Notes under the pieces: generated by a model | What the model saw: only the letters and a program-made list of their open reading frames with translations | Database searches by the model: none | Told to the model about the DNA's origin: nothing | Made by a program: the position numbers and the translations under genes | Part shown: one piece after another, positions 1 to 6,586 of the stretch | Position numbering within the stretch: position 1 is the first letter of the stretch | Layout: the number at the start of each line of letters is the position of its first letter | Assembly (NCBI GenBank): GCA_902766655.1 | Contig: CACXEL010000073.1 | Location: forward strand, 1-20,292 | DNA: 20,292 nucleotides | Origin: an uncultured Lachnospiraceae bacterium | GTDB taxonomy: Bacteria; Bacillota; Clostridia; Lachnospirales; Lachnospiraceae | Direction of reading: 5' to 3'

Positions 1-330
1 GCCCCTGGCCACGTCGGCGTCAAAGCCGATGACTTCGTTGGTGTCCATATCGTGGAAGGACCAGGGAGCCCAGTCGCCCTCCATGGCGACGACGATCTTA
101 CCCTTCTCAAGGACCTCGGCCAGGTGGCCGGAGGCGGTTCCTTCCGCTGCTTCTGTCTCTTCTGCCACGTCTGTCTCAGTCGGCTCTTCTGTCGCAGCTG
201 CCTGGGCGCTCTCCTCCGGTGCGGCGGTTTCCTCCTTCGGGGCGTTGCCGGACTGGCTGCCGCAGGCCGCAAGGGTCAGGACGGAAGCTGCAAGAAGCGC
301 TGCCATGGCGGATTTTGTGAGTTTACGCAT
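1..330 (-). CDS. Amino-acid ABC transporter substrate-binding lipoprotein (N-terminal 110 residues, cut by window edge)
   Basis: This is the start of an extracellular solute-binding protein (SBP family 3). It should capture a polar amino acid outside the membrane and pass it to the permease and ATPase encoded just upstream. Residues 1-22 form a lipoprotein signal with lipobox LAAC and lipidated Cys23. A Glu/Ala/Thr-rich linker follows (about 30-68). The mature lobe begins at EVLEKGKIVVAMEGDWAPWSF and continues to GFDADVA, the usual SBP_bac_3 opening. The ATG at 330 follows AAGGAGG (338-344) by 7 bases. The gene is third in the operon after the permease and ATPase. The WAPWSFHD stretch resembles cystine/polar binders of the FliY/TcyA type, but with only the N terminus visible the ligand is a guess. 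The rest lies left of base 1. Confidence 0.9.
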   Translation of the reverse strand, partial: MRKLTKSAMAALLAASVLTLAACGSQSGNAPKEETAAPEESAQAAATEEPTETDVAEETEAAEGTASGHLAEVLEKGKIVVAMEGDWAPWSFHDMDTNEVIGFDADVARG

Positions 331-440
331 GTTTCTACCTCCTTAATTATATAGGAAAATGCAGGTGCCCGTCCGCAGCCTCAGCCCGGCATGGGAAGCA
401 TCCCTCGCTTTGGGTGCTGAACGGTCACAGAATGTATACC

Positions 441-1190
<750 letters not shown>

Positions 1191-1196
1191 GGCCGG

Positions 1197-1865
1197 TCAC
1201 CTCTTTCCGTAGGAAGCCAGGCGCTTTTCGCCCAGGCTCTGGAGCTTGGTCAGGACCGTCGAGAACATGAGATAGATGAAGCCGACCTCGAGGTACAGGG
1301 CCAGCGGCTCGTAGTAGACGGAGTTGATCCGCTGGGTGGTCATGAACATCTCGGTCACGGTGATGTTGGCGGCCAGGGAGGTATCCTTGACCATGGAAAT
1401 GAGTTCATTTCCCAGAGTCGGGAAGGCGGTCCGAAGGGCCTGGGGCAGGACGATCCGGTACATGATCTGGACCCAGCTCATGCCGACGCAGTAGCCGGCC
1501 TCGATCTGGCCGTGGGGGACGGATTCCAGGGCGCCGCGGATGGTCTCGGCGGCGTAGGCCCCTTCGTTCACGGCGAAGACAATCACGGCGCAGGGGAAGG
1601 GATCGATCAGGATGCCGACCCTGGGCAGGCCGTAGAAGATGACGAAGAGCTGGACCAGGAGCGGCGTTCCCCGGATCACCCAGATGTAAAATCGGCAGAC
1701 CTGACGCAGGACGGGGATTTCGGCGAACTGAATGAGGGCCACCACCACGGCTATGCAGAAGCCGATGGAGAAGGCCAGGGCGGTCAGCGGTATGGTCTTA
1801 AGGAGTCCCGGCACAAGGATCTTGGGGAAGGACTGGATCAGGATATTGATGATTCGTTCGGTCAT
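1197..1865 (-). CDS. Polar amino-acid ABC transporter permease (HisM/GlnP type)
   Basis: This 222-residue integral membrane subunit belongs to the His/Glu/Gln/Arg/opine permease family. It has about five hydrophobic segments (near 22-46, 60-80, 90-106, 148-170 and 186-206). The family motif RGTPLLVQL is at 66-74. The cytoplasmic EAA-like coupling loop runs from EAG at 122-124 to LPQA at 140-143 and contacts the ATPase. The start ATG at 1865 follows GGGAG by 6 bases. It is the first gene of the three-gene importer operon and lies about 50 bases downstream of the predicted transcription start. The downstream ATPase start lies only 6 bases beyond its stop. Only one permease gene is present, so the channel is probably a homodimer. 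Confidence 0.95.
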   Translation of the reverse strand: MTERIINILIQSFPKILVPGLLKTIPLTALAFSIGFCIAVVVALIQFAEIPVLRQVCRFYIWVIRGTPLLVQLFVIFYGLPRVGILIDPFPCAVIVFAVNEGAYAAETIRGALESVPHGQIEAGYCVGMSWVQIMYRIVLPQALRTAFPTLGNELISMVKDTSLAANITVTEMFMTTQRINSVYYEPLALYLEVGFIYLMFSTVLTKLQSLGEKRLASYGKR

Positions 1866-1922
1866 GGATCACTCCCGGTAGATGGAAGACAAGGGCCTTT
1901 GGAAGGGCCGGATGCAGTATTT

Positions 1923-1951
1923 ATTGTAGCACCATGTACAGGGCCAGGCAA
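1923..1951 (-). promoter_or_regulatory. Sigma-A-type promoter for the amino-acid importer operon
   Basis: Read on the minus strand, -35 TTGCCT (1946-1951) and -10 TACAAT (1923-1928) are separated by exactly 17 bases. The predicted start, near 1915, leaves a leader of about 50 bases before the permease ATG at 1865. It lies in the 180-base gap between the MATE gene and the permease, which shows these are separate transcription units. No strong terminator for the MATE gene was seen in this gap. Confidence 0.7.
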
Positions 1952-2045
1952 AGAGATAAAGCGAATATCAGGATATGCCGGGCGGTTATATCAGCCTGCC
2001 GGACTTTGACAGCCGGTTCGTCATCATCCGCCGTCATACGGCTGG

Positions 2046-3386
2046 TCAGATCAGCTGTGAGGCTTCTGTCCGCCGGGCCAGCACCATCCGCAGGTAGTCG
2101 GCGAGGAGCAGGAGAGCCTTCGTGATATTGTCGGCGATCATGCAGAGCCAGACCGCGGCCAGGGCCAGGTGCCAGACCTTGGTGACCAGGTAGGTGAAGA
2201 GGATCCGGATCCCCCACATGCTCCCGGTCTCGATGAAGAAAATGTTCCTGGTCCGCCCGTAGCCGTAGAAAATGCCCTCCAGCACGATCATGAGCCCGTA
2301 GAAGGGTTCGGTGAAGGCCACGATCCGGAGCATGGCTGCGCCCAGGTCCGCCACGGGCACGCTGGTCGTGAAGATGCCCATGAGGGGACGGGCGATGAGA
2401 AAGAGGACCAGGCCCGAGAGGAACATGGCGGACACGGTGATGACAATGCTGAGCCGCTCGGTGCCGATCATCTTCTCCCGGTCCCCCTCGCCCAGGGCGT
2501 TGCCGATCAGGGTCGAGGTGGCGGTCCGGAAGCCGTAGCCCGGTATGTAGAAGAGCTGCTCCGCCGTCACGGCTATGGAGTGGGCGGCGAAGGTGGTGGT
2601 ACCCATGCCGGAGACCAGGCCCGCGAAGAAGACGTAGCCCAGGCAGGAGGCCGCTCCGGTGGCCATGGAGGGCAGGCCGATGTCCGCGAAGGTCCGGTAG
2701 AGGTCCCGTCTCAGGACCAGGTCACTCCGGCCGAACCGCAGGTCGCTTTTCCGCCGCATGGCGGCGAACATGAGGCATCCGATCAGGGTGTAGGAGATGG
2801 CCGTCGCGATGGCCGCTCCCCGCACGCCCATGGCCAGGGTGTAGATGAAGAAGTAGTTGAGCACCAGGTTGGCCACATTTCCTGCCAGGTTGATCCGCAT
2901 GGGTGTTTTGGTGTCCTTGACGGACCGGATCACGGACCCGAAGGCGATGCCCGCGCACTTGAAGACGCCGGCCAGGTTCACGATGAAGAAGTACTCGGAG
3001 GCCGGCCCCCGGACAGCCTCCTCCGCGTCCATCCAGACCGGGATGAAGGGGGAGAGGGCCATGCACAGGAGGGAGACCAGGAGACCGGAGATCAGGCTCA
3101 GCGTCACCGTCTGGCCCGTCAGGAGCCTGACCCTGTCCTTGTTCCCGGCCCCGTTCTCCCTGGAAATGAGGGCCAGGGAGGCCGTCGCCACCGCGAAGGG
3201 CACGCAGCCCATGAGCCAGGTGACCGTTGTTGTGGTGCTGACCGCGGCCGTGGCCCGCTCGCCCAGACGGCCCACCATGGCTGTGTCCACATACTGGAGC
3301 AAGGTGCTCATGATCTGTTCCAGGACGGTGGGGATGGAGAGCAGGCAGAGCTCCTTCAGGAGCTTTTTGTGACTGGTCGTGGGCAT
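2046..3386 (-). CDS. MATE family efflux transporter
   Basis: This 446-residue, 12-helix membrane protein belongs to the multidrug and toxic compound extrusion family, which exports cationic drugs or metabolites using a Na+ or H+ gradient. The N-terminal stretch SIPTVLEQIMSTLLQYVDTA then MVGRLG is typical of the first MATE helix pair. The matching half-repeat motif appears in the second half as GLPSMATGAAS and later GNALGEGD. Length matches the family (about 440-460). The ATG at 3386 follows GAGGAG by 8 bases. It has its own promoter (3480-3508) and a leader hairpin (3425-3452). It is not obviously coupled to either neighbour. Substrate is unknown; the protein could serve drug resistance or metabolite export. 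Confidence 0.93.
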   Translation of the reverse strand: MPTTSHKKLLKELCLLSIPTVLEQIMSTLLQYVDTAMVGRLGERATAAVSTTTTVTWLMGCVPFAVATASLALISRENGAGNKDRVRLLTGQTVTLSLISGLLVSLLCMALSPFIPVWMDAEEAVRGPASEYFFIVNLAGVFKCAGIAFGSVIRSVKDTKTPMRINLAGNVANLVLNYFFIYTLAMGVRGAAIATAISYTLIGCLMFAAMRRKSDLRFGRSDLVLRRDLYRTFADIGLPSMATGAASCLGYVFFAGLVSGMGTTTFAAHSIAVTAEQLFYIPGYGFRTATSTLIGNALGEGDREKMIGTERLSIVITVSAMFLSGLVLFLIARPLMGIFTTSVPVADLGAAMLRIVAFTEPFYGLMIVLEGIFYGYGRTRNIFFIETGSMWGIRILFTYLVTKVWHLALAAVWLCMIADNITKALLLLADYLRMVLARRTEASQLI

Positions 3387-3424
3387 GTGGGGGTCTCCTC
3401 GCTGCAGGCTTCCGGGCGCATAAG

Positions 3425-3452
3425 AAAGCCCACAGGTATGCCTGTGAGCTTT
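3425..3452 (-). promoter_or_regulatory. 12-bp leader hairpin upstream of the MATE gene, possible attenuator
   Basis: On the minus strand AAAGCTCACAGG, loop CATA, and CCTGTGGGCTTT pair over 12 bp with one G-U wobble. CTTATG follows, so the 3' arm ends in a U-rich stretch (UUUCUU). The hairpin lies about 20-50 bases after the predicted transcription start and before the ribosome binding site. Position and shape suggest a conditional terminator or a leader-stabilising stem. The U-tract is short and interrupted. Confidence 0.55.
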
Positions 3453-3479
3453 GGAAATGGAATACGGTGTTCATTTGAC

Positions 3480-3508
3480 ATTGTAAAGGAAGAGAAGTCT
3501 TTTTGCAA
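3480..3508 (-). promoter_or_regulatory. Sigma-A-type promoter for the MATE gene
   Basis: Minus-strand -35 TTGCAA (3503-3508) and -10 TACAAT (3480-3485) have a 17-base spacer. The predicted start, near 3473, gives a leader of about 85 bases containing the 12-bp hairpin. The promoter lies in the gap after the zinc-ribbon gene, indicating separate transcription. Confidence 0.7.
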
Positions 3509-3558
3509 GCGGCTTTTCCGACAATAGTTCTGGGATTTTTATGATCCGGATGGGCAAA

Positions 3559-3575
3559 CCTGACAGAATATCAGG
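3559..3575 (-). terminator. Weak hairpin overlapping the stop of the zinc-ribbon gene
   Basis: On the minus strand CCTGA and TCAGG enclose a 7-base loop, followed by TTTG. The stem is only 5 bp and overlaps the stop codon, so at best it is a weak terminator between this gene and the MATE promoter. Confidence 0.25.
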
Positions 3576-4638
3576 AGTCGGTCTCCTCATCCTCCGCCTT
3601 CCCGTCCAGCTCGTTGCTCCGGTCCAGAAGGGCCTTATAGAAAAGGTCGGGGTCTGTAGCGGGGGCGCCGTTTTTATAGTCCTCCTCGCTGTCGAAAATG
3701 TTCTCTATGTCGATCAGGTTCTTGTAGCCGCAGCGGCGGCATTTCCAGATCTTGTGGTGGTCGTTGAAGCCCGGCTGGTCGTTCAGGTAGGCGCCGCACC
3801 GGTCGCAGAACCACTCAATCCCGGGATAGAGGTTGTCCAGGTCATCCCCCTCGTAATAATATTCCACATATTCGTCCGGGGAGAGGTCATTGGCTGTCGC
3901 CCGCTCACCCTGGACCGGAGGATAACCCGTCCCGGAAGCCTGGCGGCCGACGTTCCTGGCCCGCCTGAGCTCGAAGCCGCTGTCGTAGACGTAGTTGAGC
4001 CGCCCCACTTCGTCCCGGAGGAGGGCACCCAGGACCAGCCAGGTGAAGGCGTTGATGTAGCCGGGCATGCTGCCGGTGTTCCACTCGTCGATGATATTGT
4101 CGAAGAGCTCCCTGGCCACTTCGTCCTTGATGGGGAAGAGCTCGGAGAGCCGGCTGTTCTGGTCCAGGGCCATGTGGTGGTCCCGCACGGCGTTGATATA
4201 ATCCGCAAAGGTGTCGATGAACCGGTCCCAGACCTCCTCGGTGAACGGCTTGACCATGAGGAAATACTGGCGCCGGAGGACGTCTATTTTCCGCGGGTCC
4301 ACGGCCAGCTCGCTGGCGATCCGCTCCTGGATCAGGGAGGCCGTCTTGCGCTCCTTGGTCTGGCTCCCCCGCGCGGTGCCGATCAGGCGCCCGGTGATCT
4401 GGGAGGCCCTGTTGTTGCCTCCGGTATAGAAGAAGGACTGGTAACGGACCGCCTTGATGCAGCCCTCCACGTCTATGTACTCCGCAGGCGTCTTGGTCCT
4501 CCCGTCCGAGGGCAGCTCGACGATGAGCAGGCCCGGAAAGAGGAAGTCCAGAAGCTCCAGCTGGTTGGGCTTTCTCTTTTCCAGGACGGTGCCGAAGAGC
4601 AGGTCCCCGATGGTGCCAAGTCGAAGCTCGGTGTTCAT
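3571..4638 (-). CDS. Hypothetical protein with C-terminal zinc ribbon
   Basis: A 355-residue soluble protein without a signal peptide or clear membrane segment; no function is recognised. The N-terminal 230 residues are mixed alpha/beta with a charged helical stretch. A linker rich in Gly/Pro/Asp follows, then an acidic EYVEYYYEGDDLDN segment. A zinc ribbon comes last, with Cys278/Cys281 (CDRC) and Cys300/Cys303 (CRRC) around GAYLNDQPGF. Such ribbons recur in Firmicutes proteins of unknown function and may bind metal, nucleic acid or protein. The tail is acidic. I chose the ATG at 4638, 11 bases after GGAGG (4650-4654). A TTG three codons earlier sits only 2 bases after that site. The gene has its own TATAAT promoter with dyads at and behind it, so it is probably regulated. 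Confidence 0.75.
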   Translation of the reverse strand: MNTELRLGTIGDLLFGTVLEKRKPNQLELLDFLFPGLLIVELPSDGRTKTPAEYIDVEGCIKAVRYQSFFYTGGNNRASQITGRLIGTARGSQTKERKTASLIQERIASELAVDPRKIDVLRRQYFLMVKPFTEEVWDRFIDTFADYINAVRDHHMALDQNSRLSELFPIKDEVARELFDNIIDEWNTGSMPGYINAFTWLVLGALLRDEVGRLNYVYDSGFELRRARNVGRQASGTGYPPVQGERATANDLSPDEYVEYYYEGDDLDNLYPGIEWFCDRCGAYLNDQPGFNDHHKIWKCRRCGYKNLIDIENIFDSEEDYKNGAPATDPDLFYKALLDRSNELDGKAEDEETDS

Positions 4639-4674
4639 TTCTCTCAAAACCTCCGGTTTAGTATGTCAGATTTT

Positions 4675-4704
4675 ATTATACGCTTGCCCCGCTCGGGGAA
4701 ACAA
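4675..4704 (-). promoter_or_regulatory. Promoter of the zinc-ribbon gene with dyad in the spacer
   Basis: Minus-strand -10 TATAAT (4675-4680) is a perfect match, with TTGTTT (4699-4704) as -35 and an 18-base spacer. The spacer contains the dyad CCCCG-CT-CGGGG (4687-4698), a typical repressor-operator position. The predicted start near 4668 leaves a leader of about 30 bases. Confidence 0.6.
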
Positions 4705-4714
4705 GGACCGGCAT

Positions 4715-4751
4715 GCGTTTGGAAAAAAGTTGACCGTTAATTTCCAAACGC
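4715..4751. promoter_or_regulatory. Perfect 11+11 bp inverted repeat between divergent genes
   Basis: GCGTTTGGAAA (4715-4725) and TTTCCAAACGC (4741-4751) are exact reverse complements, 15 bases apart with centres 26 bp apart. The element lies between the divergent zinc-ribbon and Ala/Glu-repeat genes. Relative to the predicted minus-strand start it covers about -47 to -83, a common activator position. The spacer contains TTGACC, but no -10 box at proper distance was found for the plus-strand gene. Confidence 0.5.
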
Positions 4752-4822
4752 CCCAAGGGTAGAGTAGGGGATGGGAGGCGGTGCGCCTTCCTGAAAATGA
4801 AGACCTGACAAGGAGGATCGGA

Positions 4823-5494
4823 ATGGAGAAAAAAAGAAAGAAGAAGGGCTTCAGGCGCGTACTCACGGTAATCATCGTCCTTTTCCTTTTGGGGAGCATC
4901 GGGAACGCCCTGTCCAGGAAGAAGGAAGTGAGCCCGGGCACGGCCGGGACAGAGGCGGTCTCCGAAGAGGGGAAAGCGGGGACCGGAGAGACAGCGGCGG
5001 CTGGGGATAGTGAGAAAGTGACGGAGAGCGCGGAGGCAGAGAAGGCGGCGGAGGCTGCGGAGAAGAAGGCTGCGGAGGTGGCAGAGGCCGAGAAGGCAGC
5101 GGCGGAAGCGGAAGCCCAGGCAGCGGCGGAGGCGGAAGCCCAGGCAGCGGTGGAAGCGGAAGCCCAGGCAGCGGCGGAAGCCGAAGCGGCAGCGCAGGCG
5201 GCCGAGGCCCAGGACGGTGTTCCGGCGGGCGTTTCCCCTGAGTTCAAGGCCATGATGGACGAGTACGAGGCCTTCTTCGACGAGTATGTGGCATTCATGA
5301 AGAAGTATTCCGAGTCGAGCGACTCCCTCTCCATGATGGGTGACTACCTGAGCTTCCTCCAGAAGTATACCGAGTACATGCAGGCGCTGGAGGCAATCGA
5401 CGAGAGCGAGCTGTCCGAGGCGGAAAGCCTCTATTTCGCCCAGGTCACACTCCGGATCGACCAGAAGCTTCTCGGGGTGGTCGGATCCATGTGA
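4823..5494 (+). CDS. Membrane-anchored Ala/Glu-repeat protein with DUF6591-like C terminus
   Basis: A 223-residue protein with three parts. A lysine-rich start and one hydrophobic helix (about 12-30, VLTVIIVLFLLGSIG) form a signal anchor. Residues 35-130 are a low-complexity Ala/Glu/Lys region, predicted to be long helix or coiled coil, with the 8-residue unit AEAEAQAA repeated from 94. Residues 138-221 are a helical domain with SPEFKAMMDEYEAFFDEYV and MGDYLSFLQKY, resembling DUF6591 proteins of clostridia. Function is unknown; an extracytoplasmic envelope protein is likely. The ATG at 4823 is chosen because AGGAGG ends 6 bases before it; an in-frame ATG 14 codons upstream lacks such a site. 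It ends at a shared hairpin terminator with the convergent leucine-rich-repeat gene. Confidence 0.8.
   Translation: MEKKRKKKGFRRVLTVIIVLFLLGSIGNALSRKKEVSPGTAGTEAVSEEGKAGTGETAAAGDSEKVTESAEAEKAAEAAEKKAAEVAEAEKAAAEAEAQAAAEAEAQAAVEAEAQAAAEAEAAAQAAEAQDGVPAGVSPEFKAMMDEYEAFFDEYVAFMKKYSESSDSLSMMGDYLSFLQKYTEYMQALEAIDESELSEAESLYFAQVTLRIDQKLLGVVGSM
5102..5197 (+). repeat. 24-bp in-frame tandem repeat encoding AEAEAQAA
   Basis: Three near-identical 24-base units (5102-5173) and a diverged fourth encode AEAEAQAA, AEAEAQAA, VEAEAQAA and AEAEAAAQ. The copies differ by few bases, so copy number may vary between strains and change the length of the spacer helix. Confidence 0.8.
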
Positions 5495-5513
5495 CGGGCA
5501 GGACTTGACCTGC

Positions 5514-5545
5514 AAAAAGAAAGCGCCGTACATGTGCGGCGCTTT
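5514..5545 (-). terminator. Intrinsic terminator shared by convergent genes
   Basis: AAAGCGCCG (5520-5528) and CGGCGCTTT (5537-5545) form a 9-bp stem with an 8-base loop. On the minus strand it is followed by CTTTTTG, a good U-tract for the leucine-rich-repeat gene that stops 28 bases earlier. On the plus strand only the TTT within the stem is available, so it serves the plus-strand gene less well. Confidence 0.75.
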
Positions 5546-5572
5546 CGGGTGAACAAGATCCATATACCGTTT

Positions 5573-6454
5573 TTACCAGTCGTCCAGCGAGAAGACCTCG
5601 GCTTCGGGCGGCTGGTCTTTTTTTGTGTCCATGAGAAGGCTGACGATCTCGGCGTCCCCGCGGCGGGTGGCTTCCGCAAGGCTCATGGAGGCGGCTTCGG
5701 GGGTGAAGAGCGCCTGTTCGGCCAGAAAGAGAACGTCCTCTCGCCTGCCCTGGGAGATGAGGCCGGGCAGGATGTCGGGGCTCATTTCCAGCAGGTAGGT
5801 CCTGTACTGGCTTTCAGCCTGCGGCGAAAGGCGCCATGGCCAGCGGAGCCTGGCCAGCGCGATGGGCGCGGCGACCTGCCAGCTGTCGCCGGCTGCCCGC
5901 GGGAAGAGCCGGTCGTAGGACCTGATGTCCACGCCCTTTCGGGTGACCGTCTCCCGGTAGGCGACGCCCTGCCCCTCGATGAAGGAGTGGAAGGCCCGGG
6001 CACGGGTATCCTCCTGGAAACCCCGCACGTAGGCGGGAAAATGAAAACACGCCTCCCCCTCCGCCATGAACACATGGACTGTCAGCGCGATCTCCACGTC
6101 CTCCAGCAGGCTGATGAGCACGCTGTAACGCCCCCGGTCGGCACGGAAAATGAGGTCCGCAAGCTTCTCCGAGGACCGGATCGCCCCCAGCCCGAAGCTC
6201 CCGATGCTGTCGCTGAAGCGGATCTCCCGCAGGGCAGGGCAGTTGTAGAAGGCGAAGGACCCGACCATCTCCAGGGAGGGCGGCAGGTGGACGGACTCGA
6301 CAGTGGCGTCATTTTCGAAAGCGTGGGAGGCGATCTCCAGGACCGGCAGGCCCTCCATCGTCTCCGGGATCCGGAGCTCCGGTCCGTCCGCATCCCGGCC
6401 GGTCACCGTTATGTACTGTCCGGCACCGCTGCCGGATATTCTGTAAGTGAGCAT
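5573..6454 (-). CDS. BspA-type leucine-rich-repeat protein, cytoplasmic
   Basis: A 293-residue protein whose N-terminal part matches the LRR_5/BspA pattern: RIPETMEGLPVLEIASHAF, then VESVHLPPSLEMVGSFAFYN, then LREIRFSDSIGSFGLGA (residues 28-91). Later residues (about 225-277) resemble ankyrin-like helical pairs (SQGRREDVLFLAEQALF, ATRRGDAEIVSLLMD). There is no signal peptide, unlike the many secreted BspA-like proteins. A binding or scaffold role is plausible, but no partner is visible. The ATG at 6454 lies 6 bases after AAGGGG. An in-frame extension 19 codons upstream has no good ribosome site. No convincing promoter was found; it lies 132 bases after the ABC exporter pair and could be read through from it. 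It ends at a strong terminator. Confidence 0.8.
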   Translation of the reverse strand: MLTYRISGSGAGQYITVTGRDADGPELRIPETMEGLPVLEIASHAFENDATVESVHLPPSLEMVGSFAFYNCPALREIRFSDSIGSFGLGAIRSSEKLADLIFRADRGRYSVLISLLEDVEIALTVHVFMAEGEACFHFPAYVRGFQEDTRARAFHSFIEGQGVAYRETVTRKGVDIRSYDRLFPRAAGDSWQVAAPIALARLRWPWRLSPQAESQYRTYLLEMSPDILPGLISQGRREDVLFLAEQALFTPEAASMSLAEATRRGDAEIVSLLMDTKKDQPPEAEVFSLDDW

Positions 6455-6586
6455 GATGTTCCCCTTGTGTGTGCCATATGTATCCTGCGCCGGATCCGCA
6501 GCTGGTCTCAACTTCTCTCCATGTGGGCAAAATGCGTTGACGCCGTTATCCGGAGGCCGGTGTCCGAAGAATCCGCTGATTCATTT

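Noticed and set aside
346..351. Perfect TATAAT on the minus strand just before the binding-protein gene
   Set aside because: Only one base separates it from AAGGAGG, so transcription would start inside or after the ribosome site, and no -35 box is present.
1921..2037. 38-residue possible small membrane protein on the minus strand
   Set aside because: It has a hydrophobic C-terminal stretch but no ribosome site, and its 3' end overlaps the importer promoter at 1923-1951.
2169..3527. 452-residue open frame on the plus strand
   Set aside because: It is antisense to the MATE gene, very rich in Gly/His/Asp and without recognisable motifs.
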